Shown here: positions 10,891-22,657 of the stretch, piece by piece | Layout: each line of letters opens with the position of its first letter | Numbering within the stretch: position 1 is the first letter of the stretch | NCBI GenBank assembly: GCA_963920575.1 | Contig: OY986970.1 | Location: 26,245,869 to 26,309,868 of the forward strand | Direction of reading: 5' to 3' | Length of the DNA stretch: 64,000 bases | Source: Narthecium ossifragum | Lineage: Eukaryota; Streptophyta; Magnoliopsida; Dioscoreales; Nartheciaceae | The notes under the pieces: generated by a model | What the model was told of the DNA's origin: nothing | Seen by the model: the letters and a program-made list of their open reading frames with translations, nothing else | The model's database searches: none | Position numbers and translations under genes: made by a program

Positions 10891-13800
10891 ATGGAGAATG
10901 GCGAGGCGTCGGGAAAGCTCCTACGGCTGCGGTGCGCGGTCCAGAATTACGACTGGGGAAGGCGCGGTGAGGAGTCCATGGCCGCCAGGCTATTCGCTCG
11001 CAACACCGAAGCCCAGATCGACCCGGTCAAACCCTACGCCGAGTTCTGGATAGGCACGCACGAGTCCGGACCCTCCTTGGTCGCCGGCTACGGCGAAACA
11101 GCGCCAGCCGAGACCTTGAAGTCTTGGATCTCGCGCAACCCTAGGGTGCTCGGAGACAAGATCGTCGATCGTTGGGGAAGCGACCTCCCCTTCCTGTTTA
11201 AGGTTGACTGATTCTTTACACGTCGTTCTCATTTCGCTGTCGATAGCTCCCTCCTCGTGTTTGGTTGTGAGACATAGTTTATGGTGTGAGAAAGGTCTTA
11301 TCAGTGGCGAAGGCGCTGTCGATACAGGCGCATCCGGACAAGGAGCTGGCGATGGCGCTGCACAGGGCGCATCCGAGCCTTTACAAAGATGCCAACCATA
11401 AGCCGGAGATGGCAGTGGCCCTCACCAACTTTAAGGCCTTGTGCGGGTTCGTTGCCCTCAAGGTATTTCTTTGGTATTTTTTATCAAACAATTCACGAAT
11501 CCGAGGTTTTTAAGTTTTAAAAGTAATGGGACCTAGTTCTTATTTAATGTCATCTGGTAGAGCTTTTGATTAAGTTATCGATTTCTTTACTGGAGAAGAG
11601 TTGACTTCTTATCCTTGAATACGTCGATTATTACTGTAGCTTAGTGCAAATCTCATGTATGCTTGCTTTGGGGGTTTCAATTAATCTCCGGACGTTGGAT
11701 TGTTTGCATCTGTTTAGGATAATTAGCTGTATATCCTTGCTAAGTTTGTAATGATATCTGTGATGATATACTTTGTGGAGGATCATTTTTTGTGAGACAT
11801 TCATGGTAGCCTGTCAACACCAGCTGACAACCTTAATCTTTGTAGTGAAGTTTATTAGCGAAGGAAGCAACAAAGACTTTATATGTTAAGCATATCCTGT
11901 GTCTTCTTTGGGTATTATAATCTCCTAATGTTTGACTTTCTGGGTTCAATTTAGTGCTTTAAACAGTATTATTTCCTGCATCTGCTATGATTCTTCTTTA
12001 GTTGATATAGAAAGAAGTAATTTCTCTCGATTTGAATATGGCTTCTATGCTGCACATCAAAATTACTTCATTGGCTACTTAGGTTCATTGTCCGTCGGTG
12101 ATCTCTGAGGGAAATGCTACATTTATCACGCTGAAAATGGAAATTTAACATAAATATTTAGTATCCATGCGTACATGGGCTCAGAAGTGTACAACGTGTA
12201 TTCTCGTTCTTGTTGTAGGAGCTTAAAGATGTTTTGATTTCGGTTCCTGAGATTCAAGAGTTGGTCGGCATTGAGGACACAAACAAGATTATGAATATTC
12301 AAGAACATGATGGGCAGAAGGAACAGAAAGCAATTTTGCAGTCAACCTTCACGAAACTTATGTCAGCAAGCAATGATGCCATTTCAGAGTTGGTACCTAA
12401 GTTGAAAAATCGGCTGGAAACAGAAAATAAGGTTAGTAGCTTCAAAATCTCCTTTGTACCAGATGAAAGTAGCTCTGTGGTTGTTTGATGTCTCTTCCAG
12501 AAAAATACTCTTTGTAGACTACAGAAAGTTCTTTCATTTACAACTATAGAAAATCTCTATTTTGCTTTGAATAGTACATATAATGAATGTCATAGAAGAG
12601 GACAATCCTTTTCTTTACTTCATTAGTTGAGTCTGAAGGCTGGATAGCAAAACAGATGTAACTACTCCAAGGCATCCCCGGATCGCACAGGCGGGGTCAT
12701 AGAAGAGGACCATCTAAATGATGCAAAACAATCCAAGTGCACATTCTATATCGTGCTTCGACTTATTGTAAGACCAACAAGCTGCTAATATATAGTTTGA
12801 AGTTCCAGCACTCATAATTCTCATCAGTGGATGTATGGTTTCGGATACTAAACAGTATATCTAGCAGAACCAGAGAATGGATTTGGAAGAAAATAGCCAC
12901 TAGCGACTTCAATTTTTGTAGGATTAGCTTGATAAACTAGTTATCATAATGCAGACTGCAATACAATCATGCTAAATGGACTTCCAATGTCTTTAAGCAC
13001 ACATCAGGAAATATGTATCTGGTAACAGTATGAGGAAGTAGGTCTTCAGCAATTTTGATAGAAAATAAAAGACAAGTCAGAATTCGTTCCAAGTTGTTCA
13101 CTTCTTGGTTTGTCTTAGAAATGCATTTTGCGTCATGTACAGATTACTATGCTATTTTTTACTAGAAACTTCACTAGGTATGATGGTTAATCTTCATTCT
13201 CAAAATGGAATAACTTTCAGCAATTAACGATGCTTCACTTTTTGCTGGTAGGCTACACACGTCCATTTGGCAATATATGGACTTATATATGCACCCATTA
13301 TATCCCCAAAAAACAAACTATTGAAAAGTTAAGCTCATTTTGTTTAGGATGAAGAAATAGGAGACAATGGGAAACAATAAAAATTAATGTATCCTGGAAA
13401 ATTAACAGTAATTCATCCAAGTGGTACTTCATCCTGGAGTGTAACTCTTAGTTTACCAAATTAATATGGTCTCAATCCAGCCCTTGCCCTAGAGAACTAA
13501 TTTATATCAATTGACATACAGGGTGTGATCTTAGATGTAGTAAAGTGTGATATTGTCTGCTTATCACACGGCTATTCGTTCACCAGTTATTACATCAGAC
13601 TAACGTAACTACACATGCCCACAAAACCAGATCACATTAGTTCCACTTGAAAACTTGCTATCCGATTCTACATAATTTGCCACGGATATTTTATACATTG
13701 ATGGCATTGTTGTTGATAATTCTGTTTTTTCCATCTTTTGTTCCATATTGTGCTCAATGCTTTGCCTTTTTCTGAATGCAAGACACTATATGGTTTTATC

Positions 13801-15335
13801 ATAGTAGCTTATTGGTGATTTTTCTAGCATGAAGCAATGCAACAATTGAAGGATATATACTGATAAGATTACCATGTTGCTGATGAATTTGCTTGAGCAC
13901 TAGTTTCCTAATAATAAAACAGTTTCAGTTATCTTGTGTATGTATTTATTTGTCAACATTTCCTTTTCTAAAAAACTTTAAAATCTACGTCATACTTTTG
14001 GAAGTTTTGTGTTGTTGTTTAATATTGAACAGCACTTCATCAGGGGCTTACTGTTAAAATAGAGATTGATACTCATGCTTCATCTCAAGTCAGAAGTTAA
14101 TAATGTCGCTTGAATCAGATTAGGAAGTTAACCGAGAAGGAAGAGCTTGTTTTACTGCTAGAAAATCAGTATCCAGGAGATATTGGAGTCATATCAGCTT
14201 TCTTCTTTAATTATGTGAAGCTTAGCCCTGGTGAAGCTTTATGCCTGGGTGCAAATGAGCCCCATTCTTATATTTCTGGTGAATGTATTGAATGTATGGC
14301 TACATCAGACAATGTTGTGCGTGCTGGGCTGACTCCTAAATATCGTGACATTCAAACGCTTTGTTCCATGCTGACATACAAAATGGTATGTGGTACCTTC
14401 ATAAGTCCAGTTAAATATCGTTTATATTTTCTTTTCCAGTTGTACGCTCATCAAAGGTGACAATCTTGCTGGGAGCATGTCTAGATTTTAGCTGGCCCTT
14501 AGATCAGCCGAGGTGGAAAGAGGACTTACTCTGTTATCATCCTTCATAAGTTCTAGTTTGAATACTATTCATTTATTTATTTCCCTGTTGTACACACATC
14601 GAAGTTGGACAATGGTATCTGTTAACATGTCTAGATTCGAGGCCGCCCTTGGATCTGGCAAGATGGCAAGATGGCAAGAGAACTTCTCTGTTTTCATCTT
14701 GATCATATCGAAGGCTCTTTTGCACTTCCATCTTTCTACTTTTTTACTTGAGCAGATGCTATAAGTTGTGAGGTAGAGTAGATTGTTGTAGGGAAAAGAA
14801 GAATATACCAGGTAAAGAAGTATGACAAACAAAATATTTTCAGGGTGGAATTTCCTGTTGATAGACGAACTAGATAATGATGCTAGAGTTTGCAAATATC
14901 TTTTGTGTTTAGTTGTCTCTTCTCAATGTGGTCATCTGCAAAATCTCATCTCAGCACCTCTCAGCACCTATCAGGGTGATTATGATATTATTCTGTGCAA
15001 CATTCCTGCAGGGTTTTCCTGAAATTCTGAAAGGTGTGGCCTTAAATCCTTATGTGTCACGCTATATGCCTCCATTTGACGAATTTGAAGTGGACCGTTG
15101 CTTTATTCCTGTGGGGAAGTCTGTGGTGTTTTCCGCTGTCACAGGTCCGTCAGTTTTTCTAGTGGTGGCTGGGGAGGGAATGGTACACAGGGATTCTGCC
15201 TCCGAAGACAAGGTGGAGGAGGGTCATGTATTTTTTGCGCCTGCTGAGACTGAAATTAGAATCAATGCTGGTGCTGGTGCTGGTGGAGAATTGCAACTAT
15301 ACAGAGCTGGGGTTAACACTAGGATCTTTGGTTAG
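10891..15335 (+). CDS. PMI: mannose-6-phosphate isomerase, type I (PMI)
   Basis: Five exons: 10891-11202, 11295-11462, 12219-12431, 14119-14385, 15012-15335, giving 427 residues. It interconverts fructose-6-phosphate and mannose-6-phosphate in the cytosol, feeding GDP-mannose, protein glycosylation and ascorbate synthesis. The four zinc ligands of type I enzymes are present: Gln115 and His117 in SIQAHPDK, Glu142 in YKDANHKPE (first PMI signature), and His280 in NEPHSYISG. The second signature continues through [15 protein letters not shown] and differs from the usual pattern only by Ser for Ala after that His. All junctions are GT-AG and phase 0. A TTG 21 bases upstream is in frame, but the ATG at 10891 is the first true start and fits the family N-terminus. 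Intron 3 is long (about 1.7 kb) with no recognised insertion. Length matches plant PMIs. Confidence 0.95.
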
Positions 15336-16212
15336 TTCACACTTGGTATGTGCTGCTGGTTTTGGTTTGAATATTTAGAGCTCTAATACTGGCTCCATGG
15401 TCTTCCTTTTTGTTTTTGTTTTTTCGTTTGTAAGGATGTGTCAGTCATGTTTTCTTCAGTCCATTACGGTCTACGGATCACAAGTTGCAATCTAATTGAA
15501 ATCCTAAGCCATCTCCACATTTTCAGATTTTTGCCTTCTCTATTTACCCTTTATGGTCCAAGTCCATTAAGCCTTCTCATATCGCTCAGAGGGTATCAAA
15601 AAACTTCATTTTGATCCAACAAGAGCCATCAGACATTGTAAGATTGGAATAATTCCAATTGGGACTCTCTGTTTAAAAACACGTCAATGTAAATCCAAAA
15701 TTATTTCAATGTGAATCATTACGGCCAACACATTGAGCAATATGAACGGGGTGAATGGAATCTAGCATATTTCAATCAATTAATGATCGGATCTGCTTGT
15801 GAAGGACCTATCAAAAGTTGCTGGGAACCGTAGACAAGAAGAAGAAGACTCGGAGAAAAAACCATGGGTGATCACCAATCTCAAACCATCCGGTATATAT
15901 TGGACTAGTGGGGTCCCCTGCCACTTGGCAGGGTAACCACCATCTCCCCTCATAACTCTTCACTAACCACTCCTAACTCCCCCTTCCCCCACTACCCCCT
16001 CCACATCAGCAGCTACATTAGATAAACCCTGCCACATAGGATGCCATTGGGACAAAAAAAAATACACTTCTTAACCATCCTGCTATATAAGGATGATAAT
16101 AAATACACCGACGACCTAATTGATAGTCATTTTCTTCATTCCCATATTCGTTCAAATTGTGCATTTATGTATCAATCAATCTGTTTAAAGACATTAAAGT
16201 CTGGACTTGTAA
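15336..16212. other. intergenic sequence downstream of PMI
   Basis: No gene is seen. The stretch runs from the PMI stop to the PIF element. A C-rich, repeat-like patch lies at 15900-16020. The PMI 3' untranslated region probably occupies the first few hundred bases. Confidence 0.5.
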
Positions 16213-16448
16213 GAGCATCCACATCAGATACTGTAAAAGGGGCATTTACTGTGTTTTAGAGTAGCTACAGTAACATTTTGTCCAAAAACCCCACTCCATC
16301 AGCTCTTGTCCAAATACTGTATTTTAGGGATGTGCTACAGTGATACTCTAGATGTGGAGTATCACTATAGCAACTGTAAACCAATTTTAAGATTAAAAAA
16401 CTTCCTCTGCTGCTCTTCTCCCAAGCCTTTTTCTTCTCCAAATATGTT

Positions 16449-16822
16449 TGGATCGATCCAGACTGATTCGGATCGATCCGAATATGTTGGGATCGATCCA
16501 GACTGGTTTGGATCGATCCAATGTGTAAAATTGCAAAACTGGTCCCTGGAAAGGGCTTTGGATCGATCCAAATCAGAATAAGTTTGGATCGATCCAGACT
16601 GGGTTGGATCGATCCAAATATTCTGGATCCATCCAAACTGGGTCTGGATCAATCCAGACTGGGTCTGGATCAATTCTGTCTGGATCGATCCAAATATTCT
16701 GGATCCATCCAAACTGGATCAAGTCTGGATCAATCCAGACTGGGTCTGGATCAATTCTGGATCCATCCAAACTGGGTCTGGTCTAGATTCAATTCAGACT
16801 GGGTCTGGTTCAATCCGAATAT
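16449..16822. repeat. palindromic GGATCGATCC minisatellite inside the PIF element
   Basis: Roughly 20-bp units built on TGGATCGATCCARACTGGGT. Eight perfect GGATCGATCC palindromes are present, plus variants GGATCCATCC and GGATCAATCC toward the right. The unit lacks stop codons in several frames, which produces spurious open frames on both strands. The array lies downstream (3') of the transposase frame. Confidence 0.92.
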
Positions 16823-17028
16823 TCAATTACTTCAAGAAGAAATCATTGCTAAGAGTAGGAATATGTAATATATTAAAGTCAAATGTATCTTGAAGGTTGT
16901 TAATGTACGTTGAAGATTATGAAATTCAAATACTCTTTCATTATCATAATGCAGAATAACAATCACTTGCTACATTGATATAAGGTAGAAAAATAGTTAT
17001 TACATCACTCTAATTCTAAAGGAATAAA

Positions 17029-18162
17029 CTATGATTGGCCATGCCTATTCCATAAATGTTCGATGAGATCCGTCTGAAGTTGGGAATGGACTTCTCTATA
17101 TCTGATTCTCAGGTGATTTTGTATAAAATTCATCAGCTCTGGTGTATGATCATGTGACAACGTTGACGGAGAACATGTCTCAATCTGCTCATATGTGGAG
17201 GAAATATCTTGACACTTTGCAAAATGTTTAGTCTTGACGGTTTGTGGAGCTGGAATTGTCTTCACAAACGTTGCCCATGAAGGATATATACCGTCCGCCA
17301 GATAGTAGCCCATTGAATAATTATGACCATTGATTGAGTAGTTGACAGTAGGAGCACGCCCTTGAACTAGTTCAGAGAATAATGAAGATCGTTCTAACAC
17401 ATTGATATCATTAAGTGCCCGCGGTAGTCCAAAAAATGCATGCCATATCCATAGATCATATGATGCTACAGCTTCCAAAATAATCGTTGGTTCATGAATA
17501 TGACCGGTATACATACCTTGCCATGCAACCGGGCAATTCTTCCACTTCCAATGCATGCAGTCAATACTCCCTAACATCCCTGAAAATCCACGATCTTCAC
17601 TAATTGCTAGCAATTTAGCTATGTCGTCACTATTTGGTGATCGTAAATACTCATCACCAAAAATAGAAATCACAGCTTTAACAAATTTCTTAAGACTTTG
17701 TATGGATGTGCTTTCACCAACCCTCATGTACTCATCCATAAAATCCGCAGCCACACCATAAGCTAGCATTCTTAGTGATGCAGTAACCTTTTGAAGAGAC
17801 GACAACCCCAGCCTCCCAGCAGCATTTCTTCTTTGTTGAAAATACGGTTCACGAGCTTCTATCTCAGATTGGATGCGAATAAAAAGATCACGACTCATCC
17901 GAAATCTCCTTCGAAACATATCAACAGGAAACACCAGTAATTCAGCAAAATAATCGTAGTAAAGACGTTGATGGCCTTGTAGAGGATCACGTTCAATGAA
18001 ACGTCGTCGACTAGAACCTTTGCGTGATGTTGATCCTCTTTCTTTCTCCATGATCTGCCTTTCTGCTTCTAAGACTAGCAGATCTTCAAATTCTTCCGAG
18101 GATGATGAGTTTGAGGATGAGTCGTCGATAATTTTTTGAATACGATTGTAGATGGAACTCAT
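17029..18162 (-). CDS. PIF/Harbinger transposase, internally deleted
   Basis: Open frame of 377 residues, intronless. It has the plant Harbinger transposase layout: acidic/Ser-rich N-terminus, a GHQRLYYDYF block near residue 63, FRRRFRMSRDLF near 83-94, the first catalytic Asp in GSIDCMHW (Asp201) and the second in LNDINVL (Asp252), then YYLADGIYPSW and KTIPAP. Family members then continue with a FAKCQ motif followed by a segment carrying the third catalytic Glu (VERAFG-type motif) and a HNMI-type motif. Here FAKCQ (residues about 314-318) is followed directly by the divergent C-terminal region, so about 60 residues including the third acidic residue are absent while the frame stays open. The protein should therefore be inactive as a nuclease. 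Start chosen at the first ATG (18162). Confidence 0.88.
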   Translation of the reverse strand: MSSIYNRIQKIIDDSSSNSSSSEEFEDLLVLEAERQIMEKERGSTSRKGSSRRRFIERDPLQGHQRLYYDYFAELLVFPVDMFRRRFRMSRDLFIRIQSEIEAREPYFQQRRNAAGRLGLSSLQKVTASLRMLAYGVAADFMDEYMRVGESTSIQSLKKFVKAVISIFGDEYLRSPNSDDIAKLLAISEDRGFSGMLGSIDCMHWKWKNCPVAWQGMYTGHIHEPTIILEAVASYDLWIWHAFFGLPRALNDINVLERSSLFSELVQGRAPTVNYSINGHNYSMGYYLADGIYPSWATFVKTIPAPQTVKTKHFAKCQDISSTYEQIETCSPSTLSHDHTPELMNFIQNHLRIRYREVHSQLQTDLIEHLWNRHGQS

Positions 18163-20851
18163 TATGTGATTGGAAATTTAGACCGATAGAGAGAGAAATG
18201 AAATTGAGAGGAAAGAAAATGAGGGAGGAAATTATTCTCAATTGATATCTTCAATGCTATTGTAATTTATAGTGAGTGAATATGACCGTCGTAGATTTCA
18301 TTGTTGAAAATAAAACCGTTTAAATTTACTGTTGAAAATAAAGTCGTTTAAATTTACTGTTCAAAATATAGCCGTTGAGGTTTTGAAAAATTAGGAATAT
18401 AACCGTTGAAAAATGACTGTTTGTAAAATGACCATTGCTAAAATGGCCCGTGATTTAGCCTTTAGAATATCAACATGAGTTAAGGTTTATTATATTACAA
18501 TTTTAAAATTTTAATATTTTTAAAAATAATATATTACTATTATATAATTAATGCAATTTATTACTGTTATTGTCAAATATATTTATCAACGTATAATATG
18601 ACCAATGGATAAGAAATAAAAAATATATATAAAAAAATATTAATAATTAAGTCTGATAGAGAATGATTTAGAGTATCTAATGCAAAGTGTTGTTGAATAG
18701 AGAATCGGTAAACTAGAAAAATGACTCTTTTTACTGTATTTTAGAGAATCTGTTAAGAGAAGCTAATGTGAATGCTCTAACCCTGGTTAAGAATAATACA
18801 ATATTCTATAGCTTAATGAGACGCACACCAATATATACACCATCACTAAATTATAGTCGGAGCTAGAGATCGTACAAGGTCCTACCGTAGATTTATATAA
18901 AAGAGGATCCAACCAGATGGTTTCATCACTGTTCAGAATTAGCTAAGGACTCCCAGAATACAAGGGCGACGCGATAGAACAGGACTGTTCTAGCCGCATT
19001 AAAAATGCAGGAAAGTAGACAAGACCGTGAACATAATACAACAGAGAGAAATTGATGGGGGCATGAGGTTTCTGTACATGAAGTATAAGCAATTTCTCTC
19101 GTTACTTTGACATGCACTACAAATTATCATTGGAGATACCTAAAAATGAAATTTTTTTAAAAAAATGTTAAGCTGGAGTAAGAATGACTTCGATTTTGCC
19201 ACCTTCAATCAAAAAGCTTGGGAGTATCGTCGCTGTAAGTTTATAAACTTTCATATGCATCCTTACGCAACAGCTGCAACAAAGACGTGAGAAATACCCG
19301 TGTATTAGGTAGGTAGCCATGCATAACAGGCTTTAATATCAATAGCAAGTCTGTGACGACCCAGCATTTGCCAATCATAAGAGTCGGAGATGAAGAACAA
19401 GAAGCAGCAATTGAGAATATTCCACACTGTTGCAAATAACCGAGCCAGGCATAAGAAGAGAATGAATCTTATAGAGAATCAGAATATCATGCATCTCTTT
19501 GAGACAAGAGGGCTCAACACATGTTTCCATTGACATTGCCACAGACAACCAATTAAATTGCAGCAGACCAGTTCTCTTGACCTTTGATTGATCAAGTTAA
19601 GACATTATCTAACGAGCACATTTCATATACTGCAAGAGTTGGGAAATCATTGTCAATAGGAATTTGCAGTGATCTATGAGGCATCCTTATGGGCACGTCT
19701 TGATCTGGTCACTTGTCAAGTAAAGAATGACATGTCTAGCAGGCTTCGATTATTAAGCAAAGTTTATTTTTTTTAACAGTTTACAATATTCTATGTCCAT
19801 TCGAATACCAAGGCATAAACAACTTCAAGGTCGTCAGATTCTTCCACACAATTTGTAATGCAGTATGAGTATCCAACAGTTTACATTAGCCTGAGATTCA
19901 ATCATTCCATACCTTTTAAGGGTAGCATTAGCAGTCAGTATCCTTCCGAAGTCCCCACCAACATAGCCATGAGAAAATGCACGAGGAAATCCTAAGAACC
20001 AAAGAGGGAACTTTTTACTTTTAAATAAAATAGACAGTAATTAATACAATGAATGATAAAAATCTCATACGGAAGTTTTATGAAGAGCTAGGTACTTTAA
20101 TACAGAAGCAGAAAGAGTAGTAATAGATGCACTCGATATATGCAACACCAATATAAGCTAGCATGCCATTATGTCTTACAAAATGTCACATTTAGTCCCT
20201 TGGACCTTGGCGAACTACTAATCTAGGACCTGCATAAGTTTTGATCTAGCTAGTAGCTACAAGCTGATGTAGGTTGGAACAGCATAGCACTTGGATGATT
20301 AGTTATTAAAGAAGCAGATTAGAAAGGCTTAACAATGTATCAAAATAGGATCTGTTGATCTCAGAAACATGTTTTACCCTTTAAAAAACCAACAATATAG
20401 TAGCAATAATGACATATGAGACTAACAGGAAAGAGAAGTCAGATCTACAGTAGAGAAGGCAAGGATACGAAAGATAGTTAGAAAAGTAGCAGCATCAAGG
20501 AAGAAAATAGTAAGAACAAAAGAGCTAGGGGTAGAAAGGATAAGATCATGAACTCACAATCATTAATTTTTAAGCAAGTACAGTCTTAAAATTCCCTGCA
20601 ACTTTTGTATGTTGAGATGCTTTTTTCATTTGATTATATTTTCAACATTTATCATCCACCATGAAGTTTCATCCTTCATTGCCTATTAGTATGGCTTCTG
20701 TACAAAAAAGCATCTTGAGGCACTTCAGAAATATGTACGCTAGAATAAATGTTAATGGTGCTTTTAGCAAGAGAAGATATGTCCAAAGCAACCAGAAAGA
20801 GGCAGACGAGTATAAATCTTGGTGTTCTGCACGTGATTTTCTGGTGTATCG

Positions 20852-20933
20852 AGTCTTTTGAGAACAATTTTTTTTTTTTTTTGATTAGATAAGCCCGAAG
20901 GCTGGGTTACAATGTTAAAGTCTTTTGAGAACA
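20852..20933 (-). mobile_element. severely 5'-truncated retroposon tail with 15-bp target duplication
   Basis: AGTCTTTTGAGAACA occurs at 20852-20866 and again at 20919-20933. Between them is a poly-T run followed by a short body, which on the minus strand reads as a LINE/SINE 3' tail ending AGCCTTCGGGCTTATCTAAT plus poly-A. A related insertion is at 50952-51025. The structure (poly-A tail, long perfect direct repeats) is diagnostic of target-primed retroposition. Confidence 0.8.
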
Positions 20934-22000
20934 TTAAAATTCTGCATGAATATCTCTATACACCAACCATCCAGTAAAACCATTTGCATTCATTAAAAGA
21001 AAAGAAAAGAAAAGAAAATATCCACGTCCAGCTTCAATTACACTCAGGAAACACATTTCAATCACATTTCAATCAGACTTGGATTTTAGACACATTTTAT
21101 GGTGTTAATGGGCCTAGCATGAGTAAATGAAAGTTCAACCATTCCCTGATTCATCTTTTCATGCCTAAGCCTGTATGCCCAACTTGCATCCTTGTATGAC
21201 ACTATGTCCAGGCTGTTCTTACATGATAATGCCGCTACACATTCTGCTCTATGATGCAAGATTGCTATACATAAGTATTCCAACTATTAACACACTTAGT
21301 TTGGACAAGTATGTATTGAATGCAAGCCTTAGTTGCTATATGCCCCAATGGATGTATGACTGAAACTACCAACTGCAAATATTTCCTTGTACAGTCCATA
21401 CTTCAGCAAATTGTCTAAACAACAATAACATGAAGAAAATTGCCCATATTACTAACATAAGTTTGTATATGAAGATTAATCTCCATTGACATGTTTCAAT
21501 TGCAAAAATTAGGGCTTGAACTAGAGGCGCCTCTGTAGCTGCCTAATAATTGAAGGGAAAATCGGCCATGCTACTAAAATTAGTCTGGAACGTGGATATC
21601 AACATAATCTCCATCTATATGTTTCCATAGCAAAATTAAGGCTTCAAATCTAGGTGCCTATAAGCCATCTCAAAACTTGGAGGGACCACCACTAGGTTTA
21701 AAAAAGGCATCTCGCAAGTCACAACCTTGATAGGACGTATATTATAGGACATCAACGACAATAAATTGCAGATCTGTCGATAGATCATAATAGACTTCGA
21801 AAAAAAAACGATTAATACCGCCCATCTGATGAATGATAACCCTCATAAAGGACAAAAATGATCCTCTTAAAACTACAAGAATAAAGTCGATAACTTCATG
21901 TCCTCCCATATGTGATTCTACTCTGATAGTATGTTTCATAACCATTTCCACTATCAATGACAAAGGTTAACCATGCATGAAAAGAAAAAAGAGTTAGTTC

Positions 22001-22216
22001 TTGACAGTGCCGGCCGGTATTTATCGCGCCAGGGAGAAGAGGGAAGTAAAAAAACAGGGGAAAGTAGAAGAAGGAGGAGAAGGAGAAGAAGGAGAAGAAG
22101 AAGAAAAAGGACTGGCACAGGGGCGTACCAATCCAGCACGCCCCGTGCCGGCGGCATGTACCGTGCCAGCAGGTTGCCGGCACGGCAAGTACCACCGGGA
22201 CGGCAATCCTTGGCTC
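22001..22216. repeat. purine-rich microsatellite flanked by GTGCCGGCAC-like motifs
   Basis: A (GAAGAAGGA)-type purine run at about 22045-22115 is followed by repeated GTGCCGGC / CCGTGCC / CGGCACGG motifs up to 22205. It looks like transposon-derived debris. Open frames across it are low-complexity artefacts. Confidence 0.5.
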
Positions 22217-22657
22217 TTGATCACTATGCATCTTAATATGCAGTTTTTGTAACTTCCATTAGCTAGAAGAAACTTACCATCCTATGGCGCTAAAAAGATG
22301 AGCTTAAAGTGATGACAATAACAAGGCTGATCAGCTTTAGAAGGGGGTAAACTGTTTCCTGTGAATAAAGTAATTGTAATATGAGGATGACAAAGGACAA
22401 TCGCAAAACTAGTATTTAGATGTAGCACTTTAACACCCATCATGTGGTCCAGATAAAAGCTTTGAGTTCCTTTAGAAAACAAAGGAGATAATGTTAGTAA
22501 GAAAATTATAAACATCAATAACTTGGTGTAGCAAAGTGAGACATGCAGATAACTGAATCTAAAGACAAAAATAATTTGGACGGCAGATAAACAACTTTAA
22601 AGATGAATTTGCTTGGGAAAAGAACCAAGGAACAAAATAGGTTATAAAGCAATAACA

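Larger units (their letters stand above)
16213..18777. mobile_element. PIF/Harbinger element, complete ends, TAA target duplication
   Basis: The element is 2565 bp. The left end GAGCATCCACATCAGATACT and the inverted right end match at 16 of 20 positions, and both are followed inward by ACTGTRTTTTAGAG-like subterminal repeats. TAA occurs directly outside both ends (16210-16212 and 18778-18780), the 3-bp duplication expected for PIF/Harbinger. It carries one transposase frame on the minus strand (17029-18162) and a GGATCGATCC array on the other side. No second (Myb-like) ORF1 partner of the PIF/Pong type was found. The 18260-18430 part, upstream of the transposase, repeats GTTGAAAATAAA(A/G)(C/T)CGTTTAAATTTACT-like units. 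It sits about 0.9 kb downstream of the PMI gene. Confidence 0.9.
18778..22657. other. intergenic or 3' region with retroposon tail and repeats
   Basis: About 3.9 kb downstream of the ten-exon minus-strand gene. It holds a short retroposon tail (20852-20933) and a purine-rich repeat (22001-22216). One minus-strand segment (about 19992-19920) looks like an exon, with TTAG before and AG|GTATGG after and about 23 open codons. Another open minus-strand segment lies at 19241-19435. Neither could be joined to a recognised protein, so no gene is called. Confidence 0.4.

Noticed and set aside
16265..16868. Several open frames on both strands with repeated Trp-Ile-Asp-Pro or Gly-Ser-Ile-Gln motifs
   Set aside because: All are translations of the palindromic GGATCGATCC array, which is stop-free in multiple frames.
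22001..22252. Arg/Glu-rich open frames on the plus strand and Leu/Ser/Phe-rich ones on the minus strand
   Set aside because: They are translations of a GAAGAAGGA-type microsatellite.
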